From Gemmatimonadales bacterium (GTDB taxonomy: Bacteria > Gemmatimonadota > Gemmatimonadetes > Gemmatimonadales > GWC2-71-9): a DNA stretch of 33,025 nucleotides. The notes beneath the pieces are model-generated. The model was not told where the DNA came from. It saw only the letters and a list, made by a program, of their open reading frames with translations, and searched no databases. A program made the position numbers and the translations under genes. This document shows, piece by piece, positions 16,130-27,654 of the stretch (the first letter of the stretch is position 1; each line of letters starts with the position of its first letter). The stretch covers positions 1 to 33,025 of the forward strand of contig JACKDA010000016.1 of NCBI GenBank assembly GCA_020633775.1, read 5' to 3'.

Positions 16130-17342
16130 CCGGTCACGCCGTCGGGGGTCTCGCGCGGCGGCGCGTCGGGGAAGAGCGCGCGCATCACGGCGTCGGCAAC
16201 GACCGCGCGCACCAGGGAAAAGTTCGGGGTGTTGCGCGTCGGGTGCACCCGATTGGTGAGCAGGATGATGATCGTCTCGCGCGTCGGGTCGATCCAGATC
16301 GACGTGCCGGTGAACCCGGTGTGCCCGAAGCTCCGCGCGCTCATGATCCTGCCCGCCGATGAGCGCCCCGACGGCGTGTCCCAGCCGAGGCCGCGCGACG
16401 AGCCGTGCGGATGGTCCTGCGTGACGGTCCAGGTCGCGAAGCCGCTCGGCGGCGGTGGATCGCCGGCAACCTGCCGTCCGAGCGCGCCGGCGAGCGCCCA
16501 CTCGGTGAATCGCAGCAGGTCGTCCGCGGTCGAGAACAATCCGGCATGTCCCGAGACCCCGCCGAGGCGGGATGCGTTCTCGTCGTGGACCTCGCCGCGG
16601 AGGACGTGGCCGCGCCACGGGTCGTTCTCGGTCGGCGCGACGAACCGGCGCCAGCTCCCCGGCGGCAGGAAGCGGGTGCGCGTGAGGCCGAGCGGCTCGG
16701 CGATGCGGTCGCGAAACAGGCGGTCGATCCGGGTTTCGTACACCTGCTCGAGGATCGCCATCAGGGTGATGGCCCCGAGGTCGGAGTAGACCATGCGTTC
16801 ACCCGGGGCGCGCTCAAGGTCGGACGTCACCGTGCGCAGGATCGCGCCCTCCCGGACGAAGGTCTCCTCCCACAGCCGGCGGTGGGCCGGCAGGCCGCTG
16901 TCATGCAGGAGCAGGTCGCGCACCGTCACGCTGCCCTTGGGGCCGAGCCCCCGCCCGAAGTCCGGCAGGTAGCTGACCACCGGCACGTCGAGTACCAGCT
17001 TTCCCTCGTCGACCGCCATCATCGCGAGGGTGGTGAGGGCGATGACCTTGGTGAGGGAGGCCATGTCGTAGAGGGTGGCCGCATCGGGGCGGGTGGGGTC
17101 GTCGAGCCCCAGTCGGCCGACCCCGTAGGTGAACCGCTCCCCGCGCACCGAGACGGCGAGGACCGCGCCCGGTGCCGCACCCGCGGCGATCGCGGAGTCG
17201 AGCACCGCCGCGGCCGGGGCGAGCCGGGCCTCGAGCGGGGCGCTCCGCGGCAGCGGCCGCGACGGCGGCGGCCCGCCGGCGCACCCCGCCAGCAGCGACG
17301 CCGCGAGCACGCCAACGCATGCGAGACGACCGATGGGGCGGC

Positions 17343-17346
<4 letters not shown>
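16126..17346 (-). CDS. Serine hydrolase lipoprotein, AmiE-like (beta-lactamase fold)
   Basis: The 406-residue protein belongs to the class C beta-lactamase/PBP4* family. It has a lipobox LAGC with Cys22, then MASLTK with nucleophile Ser97 and Lys100, VYSDLG as the Tyr motif, and FGHTGFTGT as the third motif. In Bacillus subtilis the same fold encodes AmiE, which removes peptide from MurNAc after NagZ and is encoded beside nagZ and namZ. The GTG at 17346 overlaps the NagZ stop by 4 nt; the frame extending to 17742 lies over nagZ and is a shadow. It would be anchored outside the inner membrane. MurNAc-L-alanine amidase activity is inferred from position; esterase or beta-lactamase-like activity is the alternative. 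Confidence 0.83.
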
Positions 17347-19097
<1,751 letters not shown>

Positions 19098-19106
<9 letters not shown>

Positions 19107-20339
19107 GAAGTGAGATCCGGTGGTCGAGGGTGGTGGATGGCGGCGGTCGTGGCGGTGCTCGGGTGCGGCGGGGCGATGCCGCCGGTGGCGGCCCAGGTCG
19201 CCGTCCGCCCCGGGGTGGACGTCCTGCTGAGCGACTCGCTGCACCTCGTGCGCGGCAAGCGCGTCGGGTTGGTGACCAACCTCGCCGCCGTGGACGCCCG
19301 GGGGATCAGCGCCGTCGAGCGGTTCCGGGGTGCCCCGCTGACGCTCGCGGCCCTCTTCGGGCCCGAGCACGGCCTGAGTGCCCTCGCCGCGCCGGGCGAG
19401 AAGGTCGCCTCGAGCGTGGACAGCGCGAGCCGGATTCCAATCTACTCGCTCTACGGTGCCACCCGCCGCCCGACGCCCGAGATGCTGGCGGGACTCGACG
19501 TCCTGGTCATCGACCTCCCCGACGTGGGGGCCCGCTACTACACCTACCCCGCGACCGCGGTCGAGGTCCTGCAGGCGGCCCAGGCCGCCGGGCTCCCGGT
19601 GATCATCGCCGACCGCCCGAATCCGATCACCGGGACGGCGATGCAGGGGAACATCCTCGACATGGCGCACGCCTCGATGGTCGGGCTGCTCGCCATCCCG
19701 ATGCGGCACGGACTCACCCTCGGCGAGGAGACGCGGCTCGCCGCCGCCGACCTGGGGATCTCCACGCCGCTCATCGTCGTGCCGAGCGCTGGCTGGCGGC
19801 GCGGCATGGACCTCGACGCCACCGAGCTGCCGTTTCGGGCCCCCAGTCCGAATCTCATCGACCTGGATGGCCTGTATCACTATCCCGGGACGTGCCTCTT
19901 CGAGGGCACCGCGCTCTCGGTGGGGCGGGGGACCGATCACCCGTTCCATCAGGTCGGGGCGCCGTGGCTCGACACGACGGCGGTCCTGGCCCGCATGCGT
20001 GCCGCGGCGCTGCCCGGGGTGCGATTCGAGGGGGTCCGCTTCACCCCGACGAATCCGGGTGACGGCAAGTTCGCCGGCGTCGCCGTGTCGGGGGTCCGAC
20101 TCGTGATCACGGACCGCCGGGCGTATGACCCTACCGCGGCGGCCGTGCACCTGCTGGCAGCGATCCGTGCGGTGCATCCCGCCGAGATCCGCATCGGGGG
20201 TTCGTTCGACCGGTTGGCTGGCGGGCCGACGCTTCGGGAGGCGCTGCTCCGGGGCGAGCCGCCGGCGACGATCATTGCCGGATGGGAGGCCGGCCTGGCG
20301 AGGTACCGCGACCGGGTGAAGCCGTTCCTGTTGTACTGA
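19098..20339 (+). CDS. namZ: Exo-beta-N-acetylmuramidase NamZ (DUF1343, GH171)
   Basis: The 413-residue protein shows the DUF1343 order: VRPGVDVLLSDSLHLVRGKRVGLVTN, LAALFGPEHGLS, IPIYSLYG, DVLVIDLPDVGARYYTY, VIIADRPNPITG, FEGTALSVGRGTDHPF and a C-terminal GKFAGVAV region. NamZ releases terminal MurNAc from glycan chains, working with NagZ. The N-terminus has basic residues and a hydrophobic stretch (MAAVVAVLGCGGAMPPVAAQ), consistent with export. Start GTG 19098 is chosen from AGGAG 9 nt upstream; GTG 19110 and ATG 19137 are alternatives. It reads away from nagZ, and the two genes overlap by 9 nt at their starts. The long frame upstream to 17559 is antisense to nagZ. Confidence 0.9.
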
Positions 20340-20360
20340 GGCGGTAGCCCCCGTTTCACG

Positions 20361-20389
20361 TTGCTCCGCCGTGACCCGGCCGTTAAGTT
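20361..20389 (+). promoter_or_regulatory. Promoter TTGCTC-17-TAAGTT of the inositol-lipid operon
   Basis: TTGCTC (20361-20366) and TAAGTT (20384-20389) are 17 nt apart. A transcript would begin near 20396, downstream of the GTG at 20371 and upstream of the GTG at 20428, which makes 20428 the more likely translation start. Confidence 0.45.
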
Positions 20390-20427
20390 TGCCGGTCTCC
20401 CGCCGCCTCCCCCAGGGCGGCGGGTCC

Positions 20428-21084
20428 GTGTGGACCCTCAGGGATCGGGAGCGCGTGGCCAAGCTGGTGCCGGCGGCAGTCGAGCGCGGATACATCCGGA
20501 TCACCACGCCTCTCGTCGAGGGCCTGGTGCGGGCCGGGGTCACCCCCAATGCGCTCACCACGATCGGGGCGCTGATCATCGCTGCCTCCGCCATCGCCTA
20601 CGGGGCCGGCGCCATCCGGCTCGGCGGCTGGCTCATCCTCGCCAGCGGGGTTCTCGATACCCTGGACGGCCAGGTCGCCCGTCGCTCCGGACAGGCCTCT
20701 CCCTTCGGCGCCTTCTACGATTCGACCCTCGACCGGGTCGGCGATGGCGCCTGCTTCATCGGCATCGCCGCCTACCTCCAGCGCGCCCCCGAGGTCCGCT
20801 GGCGGCAGGAGGCGGTGATCGCCTGCATGCTCGGCATCCTCGCCGCGCTGCTGGTCTCCTACATGCGGGCCCGGGCCGAGGGCCTCGGCCTCGACTGCAA
20901 GGTCGGGATCGCCCAGCGGGCGGAGCGGATCCTCCTCCTCGGCCTCCCGACGGCGCTGATCGGTGCGGGCCCCGAGGCCCTGGTGCTGACCTCGATTGTT
21001 GGCGTCCTGACCATTTTGTCATTGATTACCGTCGGGCAGCGGTTCGCCTACGTGCACCGCGTGACGGCCCGGACTGGCGCTTGA
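20428..21084 (+). CDS. CDP-alcohol phosphatidyltransferase (phosphatidylinositol phosphate synthase-like)
   Basis: From GTG 20428 the 218-residue membrane protein has the full CDP-OH motif D-x2-D-G-x2-A-R-x8-G-x3-D-x3-D: Asp77, Asp80, Gly81, Ala84, Arg85, Gly94, Asp98 and Asp102. These residues bind metal and CDP. About six membrane segments follow the family pattern (LTTIGALIIAASAIAYGAG onward). The enzyme would transfer a phosphatidyl group to an alcohol in the inner membrane. The inositol-1-phosphate synthase gene 22 nt downstream suggests inositol phosphate as acceptor. A GTG at 20371 would add 19 residues, but the promoter lies between the two. Phosphatidylglycerophosphate synthase activity is the alternative. 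Confidence 0.85.
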   Translation: MWTLRDRERVAKLVPAAVERGYIRITTPLVEGLVRAGVTPNALTTIGALIIAASAIAYGAGAIRLGGWLILASGVLDTLDGQVARRSGQASPFGAFYDSTLDRVGDGACFIGIAAYLQRAPEVRWRQEAVIACMLGILAALLVSYMRARAEGLGLDCKVGIAQRAERILLLGLPTALIGAGPEALVLTSIVGVLTILSLITVGQRFAYVHRVTARTGA

Positions 21085-21106
21085 CCACCATGAAAGGATC
21101 CAAGAC

Positions 21107-22435
<1,329 letters not shown>

Positions 22436-22442
22436 GGGCACC

Positions 22443-22733
22443 GTGCAGTACTTCCATCGCAGCCATGCAGCCCCCGATGACGTCGTCGCGCTTGCCGCGC
22501 ACCACTTCGGTGCGCGGCTCACGCCCGCGGTCGAGGCGCCCCGCCGCCGCCGGTACAGCGGCTCCCTCGGCACGGTCACGGTCACCGTCCGCGCCGAGGG
22601 GGGGCACTACACCCTCGTGACCGTGGCGACCGACCAGCCGGGCGAGAGCGAGCTGGACAAGCTGGCGAAGCGATTCCTGGGCGAGGTGCATCGGCTCGAT
22701 CACCCCGACCACGAGCTGCGCGGCGCGTACTGA
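22443..22733 (+). CDS. Small protein of unknown function downstream of ino1
   Basis: The 96-residue soluble protein has no signal peptide or recognised domain. It begins VQYFHRSHAAPDDVVALAAHHFGARL and has a basic middle (EAPRRRRYSG), a strand-rich part (GTVTVTVRAEGGHYTLVTVATDQPGESEL) and a C-terminal helix ending HRLDHPDHELRGAY. The start is GTG 22443, 7 nt after the ino1 stop, with GAGGG before it, so it belongs to the ino1 transcript. The alternating strands suggest a small alpha/beta protein. I do not recognise its family and assign no function. Confidence 0.65.
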   Translation: MQYFHRSHAAPDDVVALAAHHFGARLTPAVEAPRRRRYSGSLGTVTVTVRAEGGHYTLVTVATDQPGESELDKLAKRFLGEVHRLDHPDHELRGAY

Positions 22734-22795
22734 CCGGCCGCGGCACCCCATCCACCGACCCACCCGCCCACCCGCGCCGAGGCCTGCCCGCCCGC

Positions 22796-23890
22796 ATGGC
22801 TGATACCGACACCACTCCCGGGGCCCCGTCCGCACTGACGGCCGAGGACCGGCTCGCCCTGTACCGCTGGATGCGGCTCACCCGCACGCTCGAGGAGCGG
22901 CTGGTCGCGCTCTACCGGCAGACCAAGGTCGTGGGCGGGCTGTTCCGTTCGCTCGGCCAGGAGGGGTGCGCCGTCGGGTCCGCGTACGCCCTCCAGCGCA
23001 CCGATGCGATGTCGCCGCTGATCCGCAACCTCGGGTCGATGCTGGTGAAGGGTGCGACGCCGCTCGAGGTGCTGCGGCAGTACATGGCGAAGGGCGACTC
23101 CCCCACCCGCGGACGCGAGCTCAACATCCACTTCGGCGACGTGCAGGATCGTCACTTCGTCGGCCAGATCTCCCACCTCGGCGACATGGTGCCGGTGATG
23201 GCCGGGATCACCCTCACCTTCCGGCTGCGCGGCGAGGCCCGCGTGGGGCTGGTGTACGTGGGCGACGGGGCCACCAGCACCGGCGCGTTCCACGAGGGGG
23301 TCAACTTCGCCGCCGTGCAGCGCTGCCCTTTGGTGGTCGTCGTCGAAAACAACGGCTATGCCTACTCGACGCCGACGGCGCAGCAGTGCGCGGCGGAGCG
23401 GCTCGCCGACAAGGGCGCCGGGTACGGCATCCCGGGCGTGCGGGTCGATGGCAACGACGTCCTGGCGATGCACGCGGTCACGGCGGAGGCCGTGGCCCGG
23501 GCGAGGGCCGGCGGCGGGCCGACGCTGATCGAGGCGATGACGTTCCGGCGCAAGGGGCACGCGGAGCACGACAACCAGAGCTACGTCACCGCCGAGGAGA
23601 TCGCCCACTGGGCGGAGACCAACGACCCGATCGATCGCTATGTCGCGCGCCTGACCGGCGAGTTCGGGGTCGCGGCCGCCGATCTCGAGGCGATCGACGC
23701 CGCGGTGGCGGTCGAGGTGGACGAGGCGACCGACCTCGCCGAGGCCTCGCCCCCGTGCGACGGCCCGGACGCCCTCGTCGGGGTGTATGCCGAGCCGGCC
23801 CGGATGCCGGGTCTCTGGTACCGCGGCGATGCCAGCCGCGCCGTCACCGAGCACGAGCGGCCGGCGAGCTGGGGGACCCACGATGGCTGA
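22796..23890 (+). CDS. 2-oxoacid dehydrogenase E1 component, alpha subunit
   Basis: The 364-residue protein carries the thiamine diphosphate motif from GDG at residue 156 to ENN at 184-186, followed by GYAYSTPT. LFRSLGQEGCAVGSAYAL and SPLIRNLGSML are the usual upstream elements, and the loop FRRKGHAEHDNQSY lies where E1 alpha has its flexible active-site loop. With E1 beta it decarboxylates a 2-oxoacid and acylates the E2 lipoyl group. Sequence alone does not separate pyruvate, branched-chain 2-oxoacid and acetoin enzymes; the H-x-x-H-D loop is not the classical pyruvate form. The ATG at 22796 has no clear ribosome-binding site. Its stop overlaps the E1 beta start by 8 nt. Confidence 0.88.
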   Translation: MADTDTTPGAPSALTAEDRLALYRWMRLTRTLEERLVALYRQTKVVGGLFRSLGQEGCAVGSAYALQRTDAMSPLIRNLGSMLVKGATPLEVLRQYMAKGDSPTRGRELNIHFGDVQDRHFVGQISHLGDMVPVMAGITLTFRLRGEARVGLVYVGDGATSTGAFHEGVNFAAVQRCPLVVVVENNGYAYSTPTAQQCAAERLADKGAGYGIPGVRVDGNDVLAMHAVTAEAVARARAGGGPTLIEAMTFRRKGHAEHDNQSYVTAEEIAHWAETNDPIDRYVARLTGEFGVAAADLEAIDAAVAVEVDEATDLAEASPPCDGPDALVGVYAEPARMPGLWYRGDASRAVTEHERPASWGTHDG

Positions 23891-24860
23891 GGTCACCCTG
23901 CTCGAGGCGATCCGCGAGGCGCTCGCGGAGGAGATGGAGCGCGACCCGGCGGTGGTCCTGCTCGGCGAGGACATCGGCCGCTACGGCGGCGCGTTCAAGG
24001 CGACGGACGGCCTGCTCGACCGGTTCGGCCCCGCGCGCGTGATCGACACCCCGATCTCCGAGGCGGGGATCGTCGGGGCGGCTGCGGGAATGGCGCACTA
24101 CGGCATGCGCCCGGTGGTGGAGATGCAGTTCATCGACTTCATCTCCTGCGCGTACGACATGCTGACCAACTATGTCGCGACGGCGCGCTACCGGGCGTTC
24201 CTGCCGTGCCCGATCGTGGTGCGCGGCCCCTCGGGTGGCTACGTTCGTGGGGGGCCGTTCCACTCGCAGAACCCCGAGGCGGCGTTCCTCCACACCCCGG
24301 GGCTGAAGATCGCCTATCCGTGCACGGTGGCGGACGCGAAGGGGATGCTCAAGGCGGCGATCCGCGACGAGGACCCGGTGCTCTTCTTCGAGCACAAGTA
24401 CCTCTACCGGCGGATCAAGGCCGAGCTGCCGGGCCCCGACGAGGTGGTGCCGCTCGGTCGGGCACGGGTGGCACGCGAGGGAACCGACCTGACCATCGTC
24501 ACCTACGCGGCGACGGTCTGGAAGGCCCTCGAGGCGGCGGAGGAACTGGCGGCGTCGGACGGACTGTCGGTCGAGGTGCTCGACCTGCGCTCCCTGCTGC
24601 CGCTCGACGACGAGGCGATCATGGCCTCGGTGCGGAAGACCAACCGGGTCCTGCTGGTGCACGAGGACACGGTGACCGGCGGGATCGCCGGGGAACTGAC
24701 GGCGCGGATCAACGAACGGTGCTTCGAGTGGCTCGATGCCCCGGTCCGCCGGGTGGCGGCGCACGACGTGCCGCTCCCCTACGCGCCGCCGCTGGAGGAC
24801 TTCGTCCTCCCGCAGACATCGGACATCGTGCGTGCGTGCCGCTGGCTCGCCGCGTACTGA
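23883..24860 (+). CDS. 2-oxoacid dehydrogenase E1 component, beta subunit
   Basis: The 325-residue protein opens EVTLLEAIREALAEEMERDPAVVLLGEDIGRYGGAF, with the ThDP-contacting Glu in LLGEDIG, then VIDTPISEAGIVGAAAGMA, PVVEMQFIDF, and a C-terminal transketolase domain ending VLDLRSLLPLDDEAI and FVLPQTSDIV. Length and motif order match PdhB/BkdA2-type subunits that form an alpha2-beta2 heterotetramer with E1 alpha. The ATG at 23883 overlaps the E1 alpha stop by 8 nt, and GGGGGA precedes it. E2 follows after 25 nt, so the three genes form one unit. Confidence 0.93.
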   Translation: MAEVTLLEAIREALAEEMERDPAVVLLGEDIGRYGGAFKATDGLLDRFGPARVIDTPISEAGIVGAAAGMAHYGMRPVVEMQFIDFISCAYDMLTNYVATARYRAFLPCPIVVRGPSGGYVRGGPFHSQNPEAAFLHTPGLKIAYPCTVADAKGMLKAAIRDEDPVLFFEHKYLYRRIKAELPGPDEVVPLGRARVAREGTDLTIVTYAATVWKALEAAEELAASDGLSVEVLDLRSLLPLDDEAIMASVRKTNRVLLVHEDTVTGGIAGELTARINERCFEWLDAPVRRVAAHDVPLPYAPPLEDFVLPQTSDIVRACRWLAAY

Positions 24861-24885
24861 CCAGGCAGACGAGAGGACTTCAGGG

Positions 24886-26241
24886 ATGGCCCGGATCGAC
24901 GTGATCATGCCGCAGATGGGCGAATCGATCGCCGAGGGGACGATGTCGCGCTGGATTCGCCAGGTCGGCGACACCGTCAAGCGCGATGAGCCGATCTTCG
25001 AGATCTCCACCGACAAGGTCGACGCGGAGATCCCCGCGCCCAACGCCGGCACGCTGGTCGAGGTGCTCGTGCAGGAGGGCGAGACCGTTGCCGTCGGGAC
25101 CGTCGTCGCCCGCCTGGAGACGGATGCCGCCGCGGCGTCCGCCTCGCCGCCTGCGCAGCCGGAGGGCGGGGCCCCGGCGAAGGCGCCCGAGCCGGCGCCC
25201 GCGAAGCCCGCCGAGCCCGCCGCCAAGGCCCAGGCCGCCGCGCCGTCGGCGCCGAAGGCCCCCGCCGGCACGGCCGAGGAGCGCCTGCAGCAGAAGTCGA
25301 CCCCGCTGGTCCGCAAGATGGTCGAGGAACACGGGCTCGACCTGGGTGCGATTCCCGGGACCGGGAGCGCCGGCCGGGTCACCAAGCAGGACGTCCTCGA
25401 CTACCTGGAGCAGGGTGCCCCCGCGGCGCCGAGCGCCCAGCCGGCCCAGTCGGCCGCCCCCGCCGCGCCAGCCGCACCGGCCCCTGCCGCCGCCGCGCCC
25501 AGCCGCGTCGCCCCGGCCCCGGTCGTCGAGGCGTGGGAGGGCGATCGCGTCGAGCCGTGGAGCAAGATCCGCAAGCTCACCGCGGATCACATGATCCTCT
25601 CGCGCCGGGTCTCGGCCCACGTCAACTCGCTGATGGAGATCGACTACACCCACGTCGCCGGGATCCGGCGGCGGCTCAAGGCGCAGTACGCCGAGCGCGG
25701 GGTGAACCTCACCTACCTCGCCTTCATCGTGAAGGCGATCGCGCAGAACCTGCGGAACCACCCGGTGGTGAACGCGGCGATCTCGGGGGACAACACGATC
25801 TTCCGGCGCGACATCAACGTCGGCATCGCGGTCGCGCTCGACTGGGGCCTCATCGTCCCGGTCATCCGGCACGCCGACGAGCTCTCGCTCCTCGGCGTGG
25901 CGCGGGCCATCCAGGATCTCGCCGAGCGCGCGCGGACCAAGAAGCTCGCCCCGGAGGACGTGCAGAAGGGCACCTTCACGATCACCAACCCCGGTGGGTT
26001 CGGGACCTACGTCGGCACGCCGATCATCAACCAGCCGCAGGTCGCGATCCTCGCGGTGGGCGCGATCGAGAAGCGCCCCGCAGTGATCACCCTGCCCGAC
26101 GGGAGCGACGCGCTCGGCATCCGGACCAAGGGGATGTGGTGCCTGGCCTACGACCATCGCATCGTCGATGGCGCCGATGCCGACCGGTTCCTGGCCGACG
26201 TGCGGCAGACCCTGCACGCGTTCCCCGAGCCGGCCAGCTGA
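24886..26241 (+). CDS. Dihydrolipoamide acyltransferase (E2) of 2-oxoacid dehydrogenase
   Basis: The 451-residue protein has one N-terminal lipoyl domain with STDKVDAEI, the lipoylated residue being Lys44. An Ala/Pro-rich linker is followed by a peripheral subunit-binding domain (TPLVRKMVEEHGLDLGAIPGTGSAGRVTKQDVLDYL), a second Ala/Pro linker and a catalytic domain ending YDHRIVDGADADRFL with the H-x-x-x-D-G active site. It moves the acyl group from E1 to coenzyme A and forms the complex core. GAGAGGA precedes the ATG at 24886. No lipoamide dehydrogenase (E3) is in the window. The two linkers make the DNA repetitive, but this is coding, not a repeat array. Confidence 0.95.
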   Translation: MARIDVIMPQMGESIAEGTMSRWIRQVGDTVKRDEPIFEISTDKVDAEIPAPNAGTLVEVLVQEGETVAVGTVVARLETDAAAASASPPAQPEGGAPAKAPEPAPAKPAEPAAKAQAAAPSAPKAPAGTAEERLQQKSTPLVRKMVEEHGLDLGAIPGTGSAGRVTKQDVLDYLEQGAPAAPSAQPAQSAAPAAPAAPAPAAAAPSRVAPAPVVEAWEGDRVEPWSKIRKLTADHMILSRRVSAHVNSLMEIDYTHVAGIRRRLKAQYAERGVNLTYLAFIVKAIAQNLRNHPVVNAAISGDNTIFRRDINVGIAVALDWGLIVPVIRHADELSLLGVARAIQDLAERARTKKLAPEDVQKGTFTITNPGGFGTYVGTPIINQPQVAILAVGAIEKRPAVITLPDGSDALGIRTKGMWCLAYDHRIVDGADADRFLADVRQTLHAFPEPAS

Positions 26242-26242
26242 C

Positions 26243-26542
26243 GTGCGCCGGGTGCTGACCGCGGCGCGCGCGACCGTGGCCCCCGCCCGACGGGACGCCT
26301 ACCTGGCGACCCTCGGCGAGCTCGCCCGGCACCGCGCGTCGCGCAGCGCCCACCTCTGGGTGTTCGAGCGGGACGCGGAGTCGGGCACCTTCCTCGAGTT
26401 CCGGGAAGGCCGCGCCGATGGACCGTCGCCCGGCGCCGAGGAGGCCGAGCTGGAGGCGCGCCTCGCGACCCTCGTCACCTATGCACCCGGCCACGCCGAT
26501 CAGTGGCTCGAGGTGCCGTTGCCCACGCCCTCCGGAGGGTGA
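26243..26542 (+). CDS. Small protein of unknown function after E2
   Basis: The 99-residue protein starts at GTG 26243, one base after the E2 stop. It reads VRRVLTAARATVAPARRDAYLATLGELARHRASRSAHLWVFERDAESGTFLEFREG and continues into an acidic helix (EEAELEARLATLVTYAPG) ending QWLEVPLP. A strand, a helix and then a strand with AHLWVFE and TFLEFRE recall an ABM-like half-barrel, in which a small protein reports on a dimer, but this is a loose resemblance. There is no signal peptide. Close coupling to E2 and to the next small gene (4-nt gap) is the main support. Function is unknown. Confidence 0.65.
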   Translation: MRRVLTAARATVAPARRDAYLATLGELARHRASRSAHLWVFERDAESGTFLEFREGRADGPSPGAEEAELEARLATLVTYAPGHADQWLEVPLPTPSGG

Positions 26543-26546
26543 GCCC

Positions 26547-26819
26547 ATGCCACGTCTCGTGACCGATGCCGACGGCGCCACCTGGGAGGTCGCCCTGAGC
26601 GGTCGACACACGCAGTACGTGCGCGACGAGATCTCGCTCGAGTTCTCGCGCACCCGGGACGGCGGCATCGAGCGGCGCTACGCCCGCTTCTCGCCCCGCG
26701 GGGCGAAGTCGGCCGAGCGCGCCTTCGAGCAGGCCTCCGATCGCCTCCTGGCGCGACTGCTCGCCACGGCCGGACCGGCGTGGACCGCCCCCGAGGGAGG
26801 CGTCGCCCCGGGCGGCTGA
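26547..26819 (+). CDS. Small protein of unknown function
   Basis: The 90-residue protein begins MPRLVTDADGATWEVALSGRHTQYVRDEISLEFSRTRDGGIERRYARFSPRGAKSAERAFEQ. A strand-rich N-terminus (TWEVALSG, ISLEFSR, RYARFSP) leads into a C-terminal helix and a short Gly/Pro tail. It has no signal peptide, membrane segment or cysteine and I do not recognise its family. GGAGG precedes the ATG at 26547. It lies 4 nt after the previous small gene and 4 nt before the PHP phosphoesterase, so it is part of the same run of genes. Confidence 0.65.
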   Translation: MPRLVTDADGATWEVALSGRHTQYVRDEISLEFSRTRDGGIERRYARFSPRGAKSAERAFEQASDRLLARLLATAGPAWTAPEGGVAPGG

Positions 26820-26823
26820 CCGG

Positions 26824-27654
26824 ATGATCGACCTCCACTGCCACTCGACCGCCTCCGACGGCCTCCTGCCACCCGCGCGCGTGGTGGAGGCCGCGTCGGC
26901 GGCCGGGCTCACCGCGATCGCCCTCACCGACCACGACACCACCGCCGGCCTCGCCGAGGCACGCGCCGCGGGCGCGCGTCTCGGCGTCCGCGTGATCGGG
27001 GGCTGCGAGTTCTCGGTGGCGGCGCCGTGGGGCGAGATGCACCTCCTCGGCTATTTCCTCGAGCCCGACGATCCGGAGATCGAGGCGTTCCTCGCCACGG
27101 CTCGGCGCGGTCGCGTCGCGCGCGGCCGGGCGATGGTCTCCGCCCTGCGCGGACTCGGCGTGCCGATCGCGCTCGCGGATGTCGAGAGGGAGGCCGGCGG
27201 CGGCGCCCTCGGGCGCCCCCACGTGGCCCGCGCCCTCCAGCGACTCGGCGTGGTGCCCACGGTGCAGGCCGCCTTCGATCGCTACCTCGGCCGCAACCGT
27301 CCGGCGTACGTCGAGAAGGTGCTCCCGACGCTGGGCGAGGTCGCCGACCTCGTGCATCGCCGCGGTGGGATCGTCTCGGCGGCACACCTCAAGTCGCACG
27401 GGACGCGCGAGGTCCTCGTGGCCCTCCAGGCCGATGGCCTCGACGCCGTGGAAGTCCGCCACCCGAGTCACGATGGTGATCGGGTCGCGATCCTCACCGA
27501 CGCGGCCCTCGCCCTCGACCTCGGCCGCACCGGCGGGTCGGACTGGCACGGTGACGAGGATGGGGTCGGCACCCACGCCGCGCTCGGCTCGCAGCAGGTG
27601 CCGGAGGCCTGGCTCCCCGCGCTGGAGGCCCGGCGGCCCGCGGTGGCGCCGTGA
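26824..27654 (+). CDS. PHP-domain phosphoesterase (YciV/RNase AM-like)
   Basis: The 276-residue protein has the PHP metal motifs in order: DLHCHSTASDG at the N-terminus, LTDHDTTAGL, GCEFSV, MHLLGYF, SAAHLKSHG and a final GGSDWHGDEDG. This is the arrangement of the YciV/TrpH family, which hydrolyses 3',5'-nucleoside bisphosphates and trims 5' ends of rRNA in E. coli. It should act in the cytoplasm with a trinuclear metal centre. It begins 4 nt after the preceding small gene, and its stop overlaps the GTG of the SDR gene by 4 nt. Which phosphate ester it cleaves here is not evident. Confidence 0.9.
   Translation: MIDLHCHSTASDGLLPPARVVEAASAAGLTAIALTDHDTTAGLAEARAAGARLGVRVIGGCEFSVAAPWGEMHLLGYFLEPDDPEIEAFLATARRGRVARGRAMVSALRGLGVPIALADVEREAGGGALGRPHVARALQRLGVVPTVQAAFDRYLGRNRPAYVEKVLPTLGEVADLVHRRGGIVSAAHLKSHGTREVLVALQADGLDAVEVRHPSHDGDRVAILTDAALALDLGRTGGSDWHGDEDGVGTHAALGSQQVPEAWLPALEARRPAVAP

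Noticed and set aside
19107..20594. 496-residue N-terminal extension of NagZ in the same frame
   Set aside because: It lies antisense over namZ and reads as low-complexity Arg/Pro/Gly sequence; the signal peptide begins at GTG 19106.
25140..25530. Repetitive GC-rich stretches in the E2 gene as a repeat array
   Set aside because: They encode the Ala/Pro-rich linkers between E2 domains, with no regular unit or spacer, so not CRISPR or VNTR.
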